Assembly (NCBI GenBank): GCA_963169105.1
Contig: OY720644.1
Coordinates: forward strand, 439,001-503,000
Reading direction: 5' to 3'
Length of the DNA: 64,000 bases
Origin: Ceriagrion tenellum
Lineage: Eukaryota > Arthropoda > Insecta > Odonata > Coenagrionidae
Position numbers and translations under genes: made by a program. Below the pieces are notes generated by a model that had not been told where the DNA came from, made no database searches, and saw only the letters and a list, made by a program, of their open reading frames with translations. Positions 11,510 through 24,170 of the stretch are shown one piece after another. Numbering within the stretch: position 1 is the first letter of the stretch; each line of letters opens with the position of its first letter.

Positions 11510-12659
11510 TGAGACTTAATATTTTTCGCACGCATTGCAAACAAACAGTATTGAGGAATAGGGGATGACTGGACTTACCGTCAAAAAGAAGATTTCAGCA
11601 TCTTGGAATGGTTCCACTCCTCATTAGATTCATTCCACATATGAGTGATTGATCAACGTGTTCACCCAAGTGACATTCGAAGTTCACTATGGAAAATGTT
11701 GCCCACGCCGGCATCATCATAAGTTTATGAAGCACAAATTCCACAACAGAGGTACGAAGTGTGTGAGTATAAGATTGGCGACGGACGCCAAACGTACTTT
11801 TCTTGTAGTCATAATATCGTGATCCATTCACACCACAAATGCACTTAAATTAAAAATAAACCTGATAACTTCCAAACCTTCAAAAGACAATTGAGCATCG
11901 CGATGCGCAGGAACCTACCGCCAAAAAATAGATTATATCACCCATTTAAAAGAATGCAAACTACCCATTTTTAAAAACTAGCATGCTATAAAGTAACTCT
12001 TTCTTCCACTATCTAGAAAACAACCCCCCCTTCCTAAATTTACTAAGCAAAAGAGACCATTCCGAATTACCTCGTATGTTATAAATAACAATGGTAAATT
12101 ACCGACCCACTTCAAATGAGTACAACATATTTCCGACCACAACTATCCAAAGACAGGAAAACCACCATGACAATGAAATGACCCGCAAACCCTCGCTAGA
12201 ATGAAGCTGTGGAAGGGAAAAACATAAAATATGAAATGGAGGGGTTATATAAAATATGAAATTTTGGAGCAGTTATAGACCAAACATTTTTTACCTGGGG
12301 TGGCTGTTAATACCAGTCCAATCTTTTGATCTACACCATGAATGCCTACTGCCAAGACTGTTACCTCTCAGTAGTGGAGTCAATTCAGTTAGCATGTAAA
12401 AGTTCTTTGAGAAAAGATTCCACTGCCAGGAAAAATTTTTCCATCACTAGGGTCATTAAATTATGATAGTAAAAATACGTAAGATTTACTTTCCAATCTA
12501 ATAAGCTACTCAAAAGAGTAATCATGTTTGACGGTGATTTATTTTGATACTTTGATGAATGGTAATCAATATGTTATCCACCTGGGAGGGAAAAAGTCTG
12601 AGGAAAATCAAGTGAAGAATAGCCCAAGATAAGAGGGCACTCGAGATGAAAAGGACACT
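11510..12659. other. No recognisable gene
   Basis: Intergenic, AT-rich. A short minus-strand frame at 11595-11831 has no recognisable domain. Nothing else could be supported. Confidence 0.5.
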
Positions 12660-13060
12660 ACTGTGCTCAAAGAAGATAGGCCTATGAACAAGGAAACAGT
12701 AGGAGAAAGCAACTGTGTGGAGCATGGCATTCTCTGGATCAGAGGTATGGACCATTGGAAAAGCAGACCAGAAAAGACTAGCAGCTTTCAGAACCTGTAG
12801 TTGGTGGAGGATGCTGAAGACCAAATGGACTTAGAAAATGAGAAAAGAAGTTTAGAAAAAAGAAAAACCAAACACACCCTAAGGCAAATTGAGTGTGCAA
12901 AGAATACAACTGAAGGAAAAGTAGAGGGTTAAAAATCCTAAGGCTAAGAAGAAGGCCAAGGGTATATGTGCGAAAGTATACCAAGAAATAAGGGAATGAG
13001 CATTTGATAGGGAAGGATGGAGGGCTGCCGTCAACCAGTCTTAGGATTGAATGACCAACT
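12660..13060 (+). mobile_element. LINE 3' end with decayed reverse transcriptase C-terminus
   Basis: Across shifting plus-strand frames the sequence reads GSEVWTIGKADQKRLAAF, then CSWWRMLKTKW, then EGKVEG and finally GCRQPVLGLND before a T/A-rich tail. These match the order seen in the C-terminus of insect LINE proteins: a GCETWT-like motif, a WCWRRML-like motif, VEGKVEG and a WRAAVNQS-like ending. The window's last feature (63608-64000) carries the same motifs more clearly. Stops and frame changes show it is old. The clade is not assigned. Confidence 0.6.
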
Positions 13061-13399
13061 TTTGAAATTTTTTTTTTGAATTCCACAAATATACGTAAAT
13101 TGGTTTCTAAAGGAATATCTGAATAGGCTTTCAAACTAGCTGATCAGTTCAACAGAGTTTTTCCCTACCCTCTGAAAAATAATTGATTATATTAAATTAT
13201 CATGTCAATTTAGTGATGTTCAACATACATATCTAAAAAATATGGGTCTCCATAACATTAATGTCTTGGAAAAGTTGTGATATCTTCAGGATACATCCAA
13301 AGGATTGAGGTTCCATAACAGCAGCAGTGCCTAAAATGGTTATATTGAAATTTAAAAATAAATCAAGGTCATTCTTCAACAAATGTTTCAAAACAGTTT

Positions 13400-14506
13400 T
13401 TTATTTTCATTGTACGAACAGTTTCATATTTACAAATTTTGAAAATTGTTCTAAAAATTGACTTAATTCAAATGAAGCCATTTTCAGTTCAAGTAAAACT
13501 AATTAAAATAATTTGTATGAACATTGATTTCAAAATTTTACTCCTGCACAGAGCCCGGAATTAATATTTATCTATTAACGAAATTTCCCAATCACTGAAA
13601 TCAATGTCCTACACAGTATGTAGCCTAGCATCATATTAGAAAACGGAATCCATTGGTTTCCTGGCAAGGGCTTTGTTCTCCATAAATTCTCACAAGAATA
13701 GCATCAATTATCATAAAATAATTACTCAAATCATTTGGGCGTATAATTTCTATTACATAAAAATTTAGATAAAACAGGCTTACAAGGCACAAAAACATTC
13801 ATACAATCCTCATTCATTATCACATTTATGTACAATATTATTCAAAGTTTATAACAATATAGCCTCCAAAATTCTACACCATTTATTACCTTTTGAATCA
13901 GCCCATCATTAACAACTTAACAATCAACAATTTTAAACACAGTAACACTGGTTTACAGGAATGATGTGCGAACGACTATATTTGAGTTTCTTGATGATGC
14001 CAGTAATTTTATTTTTGCCATCACTGAGACAATTATTTTATTTGAGGTAAAAAGAGCATCAATTAATTAATGCAAGGGTTTAAGAAAATCCATTCACAAG
14101 ACCTTTTTTTCCAAGTCAATCAATAAAGTAAAAACTCAAGGCTGCTTCTCTCTTTCACATCACATAAACAGATAACTCATTACTGATTGAAGAGTGAAGT
14201 TTGTAAGAAGATTTTGGAAAAGTTATGGAAACATCAGAGCTGAAAATTCCTATAATAAATTGTTAACATTTTTAAATCCATCTTGGTAAATTTGGTGCTA
14301 AATTTGTGCGAAAATCCACTTCTGGATTCTCATGTTATACAATAATGGGTTACACAAGGGATAGGTATCAACTATCCACCCCAGGAAGTACAATTTCGGC
14401 AAAGCATACATAGATGCTTCACATTGCCAAAACTTTTTTGATTCTTCAATTACTTACGTAATTTCTTTTATGAACACACCTGTGAATCGTGGCTTTATAC
14501 CACACA
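13400..14506 (-). other. Candidate MCTP 3' UTR
   Basis: This region directly follows the MCTP stop codon on the minus strand. It is AT-rich and free of recognisable transposon ends. AATAAA signals on the minus strand occur at 14037-14042 and 13400-13405, among others, so the transcript end cannot be fixed from sequence alone. Confidence 0.3.
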
Positions 14507-14590
14507 TTAACTTGCTTTATGCTTCTTTTTGTGGTCCCTTCTACATTCTCTCTCAGCAGTCGGATGAGGCCTTAGTTCTCTGAAGTCAAG
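14507..14590 (-). CDS. Mctp: MCTP, last coding exon (C-terminal tail)
   Basis: This exon of 28 codons including the stop begins after a polypyrimidine acceptor (CTTTGCCACAG, minus strand). It encodes LDFRELRPHPTAERE followed by a Lys/His/Arg-rich tail and TAA. MCTP proteins end with a similar pattern: after the LDFLSRVP motif comes a (V)xYxELKP-type segment and a basic C-terminus. The exon opens in phase 0, which matches the phase-0 end of the exon at 22122-22329, so the junction keeps the frame. The MCTP C-terminus is cytosolic in the ER/endosome membrane topology described for this family. A pogo-like insertion lies only 257 bases upstream of the acceptor (14847 onwards). Confidence 0.85.
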   Translation of the reverse strand, partial: LDFRELRPHPTAERECRRDHKKKHKAS

Positions 14591-14846
14591 CTGTGGCAAA
14601 GAGAAAGGTTGTTCCCTCTACAAGTCCATCAAGTAAGGGTGAGATAAGCATCCAATAATGTGATAAAATATTTTCATTTCTTTCACCAAAACTTAAGGTT
14701 AATTTGGGGGAGGGCATGCCATCTGGTGTAATGTTAGAAGGCACACACGGGGTCAGCAACACCTCAAAATGACTTAATTTTAATTTTTCCTTGGGAGGAA
14801 AATTTTCTTTTTCAAAAGTATATTAATTTTATACTCCAATACTATA

Positions 14847-16778
14847 CAGTAGAACCTCTACCTTACGAACTCCCACTAAACGAGAGGCTCCGATGAACGA
14901 ACAAATGCCAGTGGTCCTGCCAAATCCCTATGTGAAAGCATTAGTAAATACCTCTAATGAGCGAACTCCTGCTTTACGAAAACTCCCGATTAACGAGATG
15001 AAAGATTGGCCCTGGATCGTAAAATTTACCTCTTCATAACGTATTTTGCCAAAAAATTGTTAATATTGTCTATTTTGTGGGTTTTTTGCAGTTTTAAATG
15101 CAAAAAGGGCAATCAGGAACTTAGTGAGAACTAGCAAATCAGAAAGCACCTTCTTGTTCATCACATTTCTGGTAACTTGCATATGTGACTTAATATCAGC
15201 ATGGTTAGGGAGCCATCAGCTGGAATGTGCGTCGGTAATCGCTGGTCAACTTCGTTTATCTTCAGTGCTGCAGCTGATATTTTTATGTGGTCGAGTGCCA
15301 CCATCCGTGTCATTAATTATTACCAACGAATGAGCTAGAACATGGACGAGTATTATAAGTTCTCAATGGCTGCGATTTCTGTTGTATGATAGCAACCCTG
15401 TTTCTAATGTAAACCCGAGGATTTGGAGGTGTGGGAGATATAGTGACAACCTCCGGTTGCCCATTTCCTCGTGTTCGAGGAGCTGCCGAATTCTCTATTT
15501 GCACAACGCGGAAAGCTGCCGCATTAGTTCCTACTTAATTTATGCGTACTTTCCTTCCTCCGGTGAGTTAATAACAATGCCCTCGGCCATGTACAAACTG
15601 ACGAGCTGGCTGATGACATGGAAATACTAAGTGGCATCATGGGTAACTTCACTTTAATGGAGTTGCCCCTCTAACAGAACGAACTACAGGGCCGATAACT
15701 CAAGCCGAAAGGGTAGACGTGCACACTTACGCGGTTAACTGCAATATTTTCGGCATCCATCCTAACACAAACTCATAAAAATAATATTTAAATACACAGC
15801 CGGCGATCCTTTCGGGCCCAGTGGTGGTAAAAGTCACTCCTGCTTAATTAGTCCACAAAAAGCTTTCTATCACGTCGAGGACAACAGTTTAGGAGGCGCC
15901 GAACGAATGAGAATGTCCCTCTAAACTCAATTTATTATTTAATTTTAAGGCACTAAGTGACAAAAAAACCATCGTGGCGGCGTAACTGGGCCTCCTTTTT
16001 CTTCATCGAGTTGCTCAAGCGCGTCGTGATGGAGACTTCTGCTAACCCGCCGTCTTCTGTAGTGGCCGCAAGGCGAACTCTTGCGGAAGAACGGTGAAAC
16101 ACAAACGACCCAACCGCTGTGGCCACTACAGTGGTAGCCCTGCCACCCTGGCACATTGGCAGTCAACTGTAGTTCGTCCTGTGATTCGTTGCTATAAAAA
16201 TTACTTAAACAGAATTCCAGAACAATTACGTAATAATAATATCCACAGCTTATTTCTGGCTCAGCAAAAGAACTGCCAGAAGGTTCTTCATGAGCATGGA
16301 AGGATTACATCCATGGCTACGTGGCGAAGTGGAATGCTGCGGGCAAATAAAAAACTGCACGTGCGCTGGCGTCAGTCAACCACAAACGTTTAAGTTGAGC
16401 GTGGTTGCACTCCCTCCTTCTCAGTTTAAGCAAGCAGTGGACACTTTCACGTAATCGTTAAAGCATTCATTACAACCCGTATATTCTTCTAGACTTCGGA
16501 TTGGAAGTTAATGTTGACGCCAATCGTAAACTGGGCTTGAAATCCTTGAATTTCTTTCTAAGAGAACGGTAGAGATAATTGTTTGAGGTCCTCTGCGGAT
16601 ATTTTACCTTAAATGGAGTTTTGCAAACCACTTCCCGGAAAATTACGTCACAACACTGGGATATTTCATTTACCCCTGGAGTGATGCAACGTGCAAATCA
16701 CCTCCCAGGTACGAACTCCCGATTTACGAACTGGCAAAATTTCGGTCCCTCGAATTTCGTTATTAAGAGGTTCTACTG
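14847..16778. mobile_element. Non-autonomous pogo/Tigger-like element in the last MCTP intron
   Basis: The left end CAGTAGAACCTCT at 14847 is matched by its exact complement AGAGGTTCTACTG ending at 16778. Both are flanked by TA (14845-14846 and 16779-16780), as for Tc1/mariner and pogo insertions. Repeated words such as ACGAACTCCC and CGATT/ATTAACGA occur inside both ends. The 1.9-kb interior has no DDE transposase. It holds a relatively CpG-rich block (about 15860-16170), which contrasts with the AT-rich surroundings and may be captured sequence. CAGTAGAACCTC-type ends are known from Tigger/pogo families; the family call is by resemblance. Confidence 0.8.
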
Positions 16779-16780
16779 TA

Positions 16781-17769
16781 TTCTTACAAAAAATAATGTC
16801 AGGAGATTCCACAACAAAAGCCACATTTGGCATTTATTAAAAATATTAAGGTAAACATTATCAACCCACATTTAGTAACACAAGATATTTTTTTATTTTA
16901 GCTTTCAGATATGAAATTGTACATGTTTAAAATGGAAATAACACATTACATGCTTAAAATTTCTATTGTCTGACCTCATTAAAAGGGCAAAATTTCCTAA
17001 CCAAAAGTAGAAATAAAAATTCAGAAAATTTATTCTACTGAATGTAATGTCTTTCAAACACAAGAACTTTTATGAAACTTCTAGAACTTCTATTTCTTCA
17101 TACACATAAGGAGTTGACAGTCATTATTATGGCCACAATTTAAAAGCAAGAAAACAGCACCGAGGCAGCCTACTGATTCCTATGTGGAACATTGAAGGGC
17201 ACATGGGGTGTCAGCAACACCCCTAAGCACTTTGACTTGCTCTAATCCTGAAGCCAAATGACATTCAGATGGCTATTATTTTAGATTTTAGAGAATGTAA
17301 GTGAAGTATAAAAATGTGCAAAATTGTAGAGCCAATGATTTATTCACATAGTATCAAATAAGAACCTTGGGGTGTCAATTACACCCTGCACACCTTTTCC
17401 TGGATTAACAATCAGGAATCTGTTTAAAGAGAAAGTTTAATCATGTCTTCCCAGATAAGCAGACTTCATTATACCCAATTCACACATGGATAGCATCCAG
17501 TGATGAGCGGAACACCTTATTGCATTGTCCCTGATCAGCTCTGGATACTATCCACTGACAAGCAATGAATGAGTTAGATAGTACTGTTTTTACTAGAACT
17601 TTAATTAGTAGTTTTTAACCATTAAAGTTTTTAATCATTTACCTTCTCGTGTTGCGTGTTCCTATACACTTCCCTTCTACCTTTCTGTTTGAACATGTAT
17701 TTGTATGTATTTCTCGCTGAGTGGTCTGAGTGAATGAACGATTGATTGTATGGCCTGAATGGCTCATTT
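16781..17769. other. Intronic sequence without a recognisable gene
   Basis: Part of the 7.5-kb MCTP intron. It contains short palindromes (GGTGTCAGCAACACC near 17200, GGTGTCAATTACACC near 17370). The first also occurs in slightly changed form near 14750, on the other side of the pogo-like insertion. No coding signal was seen. Confidence 0.5.
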
Positions 17770-20116
17770 CCTACTTGGCTACTTGATTCACTCGAGGCTA
17801 CTTGATTCACTTAGATCATTTAATTTTGTCCATACAGTATATGAGCCTACACGAGTAACTCAATCTTCGTCCACAACTATTGATAATATTTTCACTGATA
17901 AGCCTTCAACTGGTAGTCTTATCCTAGATACTCTCTTTTCTGATCACAAAGCCCAATTGATTGAGTTCACTACATATTTTAGTTCAAACCTGAAACCCAA
18001 TCACGTTTATTATAGACGATCTTTCTCACCCCCATCCCAAGCAAATTTTCAAAGCTTACTTCAGCAGCAATCTTGGGATTCTGTGTATGAAGGGGATGTT
18101 TTTATTTTAAAGTCGATAACTTTCTAGCTACTGTTTTGTATTGCTTTGATGTATCTTACCCTCTAAAAGCAATGAAAACTTTTTCTAACTCAAAGAAGAA
18201 ATAGGTAACTAATGAAATCAGAGCCTCATCTGCTCGATTAAGACATGTTTTTAATGAATTAAAATCAAGTGGCTCTCAGTCACTTAAAAGGATCTATAAA
18301 ACACGTAAAAGTGAACACAATATTTTGATTTATGAGACAAAAAGAAAATTCAATATGTCAATCATTAATTCTGCTACTAACCCATGTAAAGCTGCCTGGA
18401 ATGTTATTAAAAATTGCACTAGTTCAAAAACTTCTTCATCCTCTATCAGCTCAGTTCTTCATGACGGTTCTTTAATATCAGACAAAACTGTCATAGCTAA
18501 CCTGCTCAATAACAACTTCCGTAACACCAACAATGATTTGCAAACTGTCTACAACATACCTAATTATCCTGCTAACACTGTTAACTCAAGGGAATATTTT
18601 GCCCACTCTATCTTTCTCTACCCCACAGATGAGAAGGAAATTGACAACATATTAGTTAAATTAAGTAGGAAGCACTCCTCTGGCTATGACAATATACCAG
18701 GTTCCATATGGAAAGGAAATGCAAAAATGGCTATAATACCTCCGTTAACATCTTTAGTTAATGAGTCACTCTCACTGGGAATTTTTCCCGACATATTGAA
18801 AGTAGCCAAGGTCATCCCCATTTTCAAGAACGGTGATCCACATGATATGAATATTTACAGACCAATTTTAGTTCTCTCTGTATTTTCTAAGGTTTTTGAA
18901 CAAGTTATATTTGACAGATTATTATCATTTTTAACTAAATTTGACATCCTCTCTAGAACTCAATTTGGATTCATGAAAAATAGGTCAACGGAAATTGCCA
19001 TGGCTAAATTCATTCATGAAGTTATTACTGAACTTGACCAGCAAAACACAGTCACAGGAGTCTTTTATGACCTTAAAAAAGCATTTGATTCAGTGGATCA
19101 TGGAATTTTACTTCACAAACTTAATAGTTACAGCACCTCTGGAATTGCCAATAATTGGATAAAATCCTTTTTAAGCACCAGATCTCAAGCAGTGAGTATT
19201 TACTCTTCCACTATAGGTTCCTACACCACATCTACTCCTCTGACAGTCACTAGAGGTGTCCCTCAAGGATCTATTTTAGGTCCTCTTCTTTTTCTCATAT
19301 ACATTAACAATCATCCCTCTTATTTTAATAGTGGTACTGTGTTTATGTATGCAGATGACACAACACAGCTATTGTACTCTAAATATTTCAACCATGACAA
19401 AGTGCAAGGAAATATCAATGCAATGAATAAATGGTGTGATGATAACTGGGTACTTGTCAATGACAAAAAATCAACATTTATACAGTTTCATACCCCTCAA
19501 AGGAAAATTATGTCCACTCCTCTTCTTAGACTAAATGGTAAAATCTTATGTTCTTCAGGTGTAACAAAATATCTAGGTCTATATGTGCATGAAGCACTAT
19601 CCTGGGAAGTGCATATTGATAACCTTTGCACCAAAGTGGCAACTGGGTGTTATCTATTAAGAAGAATTAAGGATCTCAAAGATACCAACACAGCCCTGTC
19701 AGTCTACCATGCCCATGTTCATAGTCAACTGAAATACGGGATTATGGTTTGGGGTCACTCTCACCATGCTATGAGGCTTTTAAAACTTCAAAAATGGGCC
19801 ATTAGGATACTATAAAACGTTCCAGGGAGAAGTAGCTGCCGGACACAATTCCCTTGGAATTCTCACATTACCTTGTCTTTATATTTATTCAACTGTCATT
19901 TTAGTCTGTCAAAATAAAAGCTTCTTCGGTATTGAAATTAATGCTGATGTGCATGATCATAATACTAGAGCCTCTAAGGATTTTAGGGTAGTCTCACATA
20001 GTCTCACCTTATTCAGCAAAAACCCTGTTTATGCCGGTGTGAGACTGTTTAACTGCTTGCCCCAAAAACTTAGGGAAACTTGTCCTTTTTCAAGGTTTAA
20101 ATTTCAACTGTTCTAA
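17770..20116 (+). pseudogene. LINE ORF2 pseudogene (endonuclease end, reverse transcriptase)
   Basis: The region 17759-18127 ends an exonuclease-endonuclease-phosphatase domain (IDNIFTD and LFSDHKAQL). After a frameshift and an in-frame TAG at 18202, the frame from about 18205 to 19815 is open and carries the reverse transcriptase motifs: KVIPIFKNGD, YRPI, FGFMKNRSTE, FYDLKKAFDSVDH, RGVPQGSILGPLLFLIYIN and MYADDT. YADD is the polymerase active site and is intact. Near 19815 another frameshift leads into the C-terminal segment (TLPCLYIYST, HDHNTRASKDF, GVRLFNCLPQKL) ending near 20116. This is the best-preserved LINE frame in the window, yet it still lacks most of the endonuclease. Confidence 0.85.
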
Positions 20117-20316
20117 TATCTAGTTAGCAAATCCTTCTATTCTGGCGATGAATTTTTGCCATCGAAATTGGGTTCCTGAACGATACTTTGTATTTTTATG
20201 TGAATTTTGGTTGCTGTTATTTTTTTGTCCTTTTTTGTATGTTATTGTGAATTGACCTGTTCTATACATGTTAACTGCATGTCCTGGAGCCAATAAAATA
20301 TTATTATTATTATTAT
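17770..20316 (+). mobile_element. CR1/Jockey-like LINE, 5'-truncated, (TTA)n tail
   Basis: The element begins inside the endonuclease domain and ends at 20288-20316 with CAATAAAATA followed by ATT repeats, the microsatellite-type tail typical of CR1/L2-like LINEs. The order is endonuclease C-terminus, linker, reverse transcriptase, C-terminal domain, 3' UTR of about 180 bases. A near-repeat CTACTTGATTCACT at the left edge (about 17775 and 17799) blurs the exact 5' limit. It lies sense-reversed relative to MCTP, in the intron between exons 22122-22329 and 14507-14590. Confidence 0.85.
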
Positions 20317-22121
20317 ACACTGTGTTTGTTCGAAGGACTGTGTCCGTATATTTTGTGAGTGGTCCTATCCACTTTCTTTCTACCTTTCTGTATGCACATT
20401 TACATATGTATTTGCTGCTGATCCAAAGGTCAATGGTTCGATTCCCTTAGGATTCAATTCTTTCTGATGCTAACACAAATTCTATTCCTATGTAACATTT
20501 GACCAATAGCGAGGCTCATGATTAAGAGGCGCCTATCAGTGCAGCTAGAGTTCTCTGAGAGAGAATACAAGTATACCCCACTTGACTATGACCACTGAGC
20601 ATGATGCATTACAAAAAAATGTCATTAAATAAAATCGCATTACATGGGCATGTTAGAGTCATTTGAATACATGTAAATAGTAAGGGACACGTATGAGAAA
20701 TAACAGGAATGGACTACGCATGTGTTGTTTCCAATGCTAAAAATGAGCATGTCTTTCAATTATGGAGGGAATTTAAAGGGTCAATGAATTGAAATAGCTA
20801 AATGTAAAAACTCTGGCCTCTAGGACCTGCATTTTTACAGTATCAAAACTCAAGGGAAAGGTATTTGCAGCTCACATAAGCCTCAGAAATCACATTAAAA
20901 TGGGGATATTAAGTCATGCTATGTTACTACATTCACAATTGGCACATCATGTGCTAGCACTAATTGTGTTTGCAAATTCGTGTTAGGCAGGGTATACCTG
21001 TACCTTTAAAACTGTAGTCAACACTTAACCTTTAGACGCCAGATTTAAATGTCCTTCGAAGTCCCTCCCTACCGGATTTAAAATAGCCCTTATGTTTTCC
21101 TGTAATGAATGGGCCAAAAATGGTACTTTCGGCATTTTAAGGTTAAGAACAGAATACACATACATTACTATGGACATAAATGCTTTCCTTTCTGTCCAAA
21201 ATTTCCTCTCGTATAGAATAGAACTTAGCTAGACTATAAAGTGCACTCAAGGTCAACACTTCTCTGCAGGACAGACATAATTAAACTTGGATTCCCGCCT
21301 GCTTTTACTTCACACATACAATTACATTACACAATTATATTTCTTCATTAAATTTGAATAAAAATTTCTATAAAAGATGTTTTCATAGATGGGCTCTCAA
21401 GAGCATAACTTGCCACCGGTTTCCATAAAGCTAAAAGCACTCACTCCAAATGGCCATAGAATGGTGAATTAGGTACTCAGCCAGATGCTGAATATTTATT
21501 AAATATTATTGAGTTAAGTTTTTCTTTTTTCCACTTTTGGTTCATCAGATACTGTTTTAGTTTCTTGAATTTAGTACATTGTGATTATTGTATTAATTTA
21601 TAAAAGACATATATAGCAATTCCCTCTTGTGAAGGTAGCTTGAAACAGTTATTCTGAGAGGCTAACCAAAGCTTTCCCAAGCTATGCAACCAGAGTTGAA
21701 AATAATCTACATCTTTTCCTTTAAATGGGAAAAAACAGCTCTTGGCCCAAAGGAAATGGGCAGATGATTTTTTAAAATAAATTTTGGAATTGCCTAAAAG
21801 ATGTTAAGAATATTTCCTTATTAAAATGTAACCTGAAGAATTCTTATAGTGCAAACAATAAGAATTTATTAAAATATTTCTAAGGCTTTCAAAAGGTGTA
21901 TTTTTAGAGCTATACACTGTTCATCACTCAATTATTGTGATGTATGGAATGCATCCCTTTCTCCACCATACAAAAATGCTCTCATTTTCAAAAACTTAAT
22001 TTGAAAAAAATACAAGTAGTGGGAACATAGACCTTGAACTAAACATACATGAATGAGTTCACAATGAATCATATTTACACCATAGTTGGAGGGAATAGAA
22101 TAGCAATAATAATGAACTTAC
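20317..22121. other. Intronic sequence, no gene seen
   Basis: The intron between the MCTP exons at 22122 and 14590. Apart from the small TTAA-flanked repeat at 21029-21142 I see only AT-rich sequence with scattered short frames. Confidence 0.5.
21029..21142. mobile_element. Possible 114-bp piggyBac-type MITE
   Basis: Flanked by TTAA at 21025-21028 and 21143-21146. The left end CCTTTAGACGCC and the complement of the right end CCTTAAAATGCC match at 8 of 12 positions. The length and TTAA flanks suit a piggyBac-derived miniature element, but the inverted repeat is weak. Confidence 0.45.
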
Positions 22122-22329
22122 CAAGTCTTCATCATCTGGAACCCGGGAGAGGAAATCTAAAACTTCATTGTTTGGAACAGTGTGAGGCCTAATGAGTTTT
22201 CTAGCAAATTTATTCACTCCAAATGCCATTATCAAGTACCGAACTGGGATGTAGTAAAGGACTATGGCAACCAATGATATGAGGATTATTGCTATCCATG
22301 AAAGATATGGCACTGTAAAATTGAATGTG
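22122..22329 (-). CDS. Mctp: MCTP, exon for second transmembrane helix
   Basis: A 208-base exon, bounded on the minus strand by acceptor CTTTTCCACAG and donor GTAAGT. The first base completes an Asn codon from the previous exon; the frame then reads TFNFTVPYLSW, a long hydrophobic helix (IAIILISLVAIVLYYIPVRY), FGVNKFARKL and LDFLSRVPDDEDL. NTFNFTVPFLSW, PLRY, WGxNKFxKKLR and NNELLDFLSRVP are hallmarks of the MCTP C-terminus. This segment forms the second membrane helix of the anchor that holds the C2 domains at ER or vesicle membranes. It ends in phase 0, matching the last exon. Without splicing, the frame would run on for 15 residues into the intron. Confidence 0.93.
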
Positions 22330-24170
22330 CTGTGGAAAAGATCAAAATGAAATCATCAAACAGGTTAAAATGTTTGATATGCATTAATAATTACTAAATT
22401 ATAATGTTTAGTAAAAACAGTTCATTGCATACACATTATAAAGATATTCAACTGATGATGAGGCTGCTTAGAGAGGACCAGACTTAGATTTACTGAACAG
22501 TAAAGATGCAGGCTTTGCTTAAAATTCATGGCCTCACATTTGCAGCTCAATAACACACAGGGATAGAGCAATGAAACTGGTGAGGTAAAAATTTTGTTAC
22601 TGCTGTGGCATGAAATAGGCAATGTTGACCAGGAATTTTAAGTTTGGTATATATTTTTCTGCTGCTCAAAACTTTGTTTGTCAAGGAAAGAAAAATAAAA
22701 ATGCTCAGCCCTTCAGATAAACTCATTTTAAAAAAACAGGCAAAATGGTCTACACCATGTGCATCGGCTTTGAAAACTATGCCCAGGGGAATTATGAGGG
22801 TGGTGTACACAAGTGCTGCATTTAAAATGAAACTTTCCATAATTATAACAGTCATATAATCTCAGCTAATGTACATACAGTAAAATCCAGTAATTACACA
22901 CCTCAGAATTATGCGGCTTCAGATATAGTGGGGTCTGAGTACCTATGTTCACCAAAATTATTGGTTAGATTTTTTTACTGGCTTAGAGTCAAACTAATTA
23001 CAAGCTATTCCATTCTTTTAGGATCCAGTTAATGATTGTAGAGTCACACCAGGTCCATCATTGTTTGCAGAAACATTACAATTTTGTGCATTAAGGTTTC
23101 TCTCATCTCTGTAGTTTTGTCAACCACAGTCCTTGAATATTCACACCTACAACTGGAGCAGAGTGAAATTTAACTGAACATGGCTTTCCCCCAATCCGAT
23201 TAAAATTGCAGTCAGGCCCTGCAGAACACCATACTTGATTATCTTCGCCTACCACAGAATGTAATTCAATATTCCATGGTTGCCTTTATCCTGAATTTTT
23301 CTCATAATACAAACCCAAAAACCAAGAAATTTTAATTTCAGGTCATAATTCACAGCCAATATTAAAGACGCTTTGAACCAGTTTCATGTTAACAATAAAC
23401 ACCATATAACTTTCTACTGCCATATTCTTTGTTTTGCCATATGTTGAGCAATGGTGTGTGTTTCTTCATACAGTTCATTAACTTGCTCACCCAACACGCT
23501 GACGCTGGAGAGACACATTTCTGTGCAACATTCTTTCTCAGTTGAGACTCACAACTTATTGACTTAGATGTTAATTATCCTTATGATCAGAAACTCACGT
23601 GAAGGCACACATATTTTCCGATTCCTGTAAGCAATTGTTATTGCATTCTCCTGAATGAAAAATGCATCAAAATGCCTATATTACTCCTGGTCCATCCTAA
23701 ATGACACTTGTATGGCAAAAATTGTTGAAAAAAATGTCAATGCTTGCATAGGAAGCAAATCACGTGCCCTAGAAAGTTGAGATGGTCAACACAATCTACA
23801 TCATATGATCATGGCAATAGTTTTTACTTTCCATTACCTTCTTTGCAGTGAGACAGTGTCTGCACAGTAGAGTTAAGGAAAAACAAAGCAGAATTCTGAA
23901 GATTTAGAATTTAGATAGCCTGCATTCAGTTATGCTCGCAATGAAAACTGTATCCTTAACGTCCCCACACCTATGCAGAGAATTAGATGCTAAAATCTAA
24001 AACCAAAATATAATAATATTGCTAAAAACCAACCTTTTGCGGAAAAAGGTTAGTTGTTCAATAAAAGGCTACCCAAAGTAAAATTAGTTTTATTTCAACT
24101 ACAACCCCATTTTGAGTACAACTAAAAATAAAACCTCTAGGTGCTTCATTTAAACTATATTTTCATTTAA
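22330..24170. other. Intronic sequence, no gene seen
   Basis: The start of the 23.8-kb MCTP intron. AT-rich; short open frames on both strands overlap one another and carry no motif. No element ends were found. Confidence 0.5.

Noticed and set aside
12522..13134. Two overlapping hydrophobic minus-strand frames (100 and 118 codons)
   Set aside because: They are antisense to a purine-rich LINE 3' end on the plus strand; the hydrophobic look comes from T-rich antisense.
16094..16393. 99-codon plus-strand frame in the CpG-rich part of the pogo-like element
   Set aside because: No domain recognised and frames open on both strands there; kept only as a possible captured block in the findings.
22059..22121. 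Read-through of the MCTP exon into the intron as a longer ORF end
   Set aside because: A consensus GTAAGT donor after GACTTG and a matching phase-0 exon at 14507-14590 make splicing the better model, although an alternative retained-intron end cannot be excluded.
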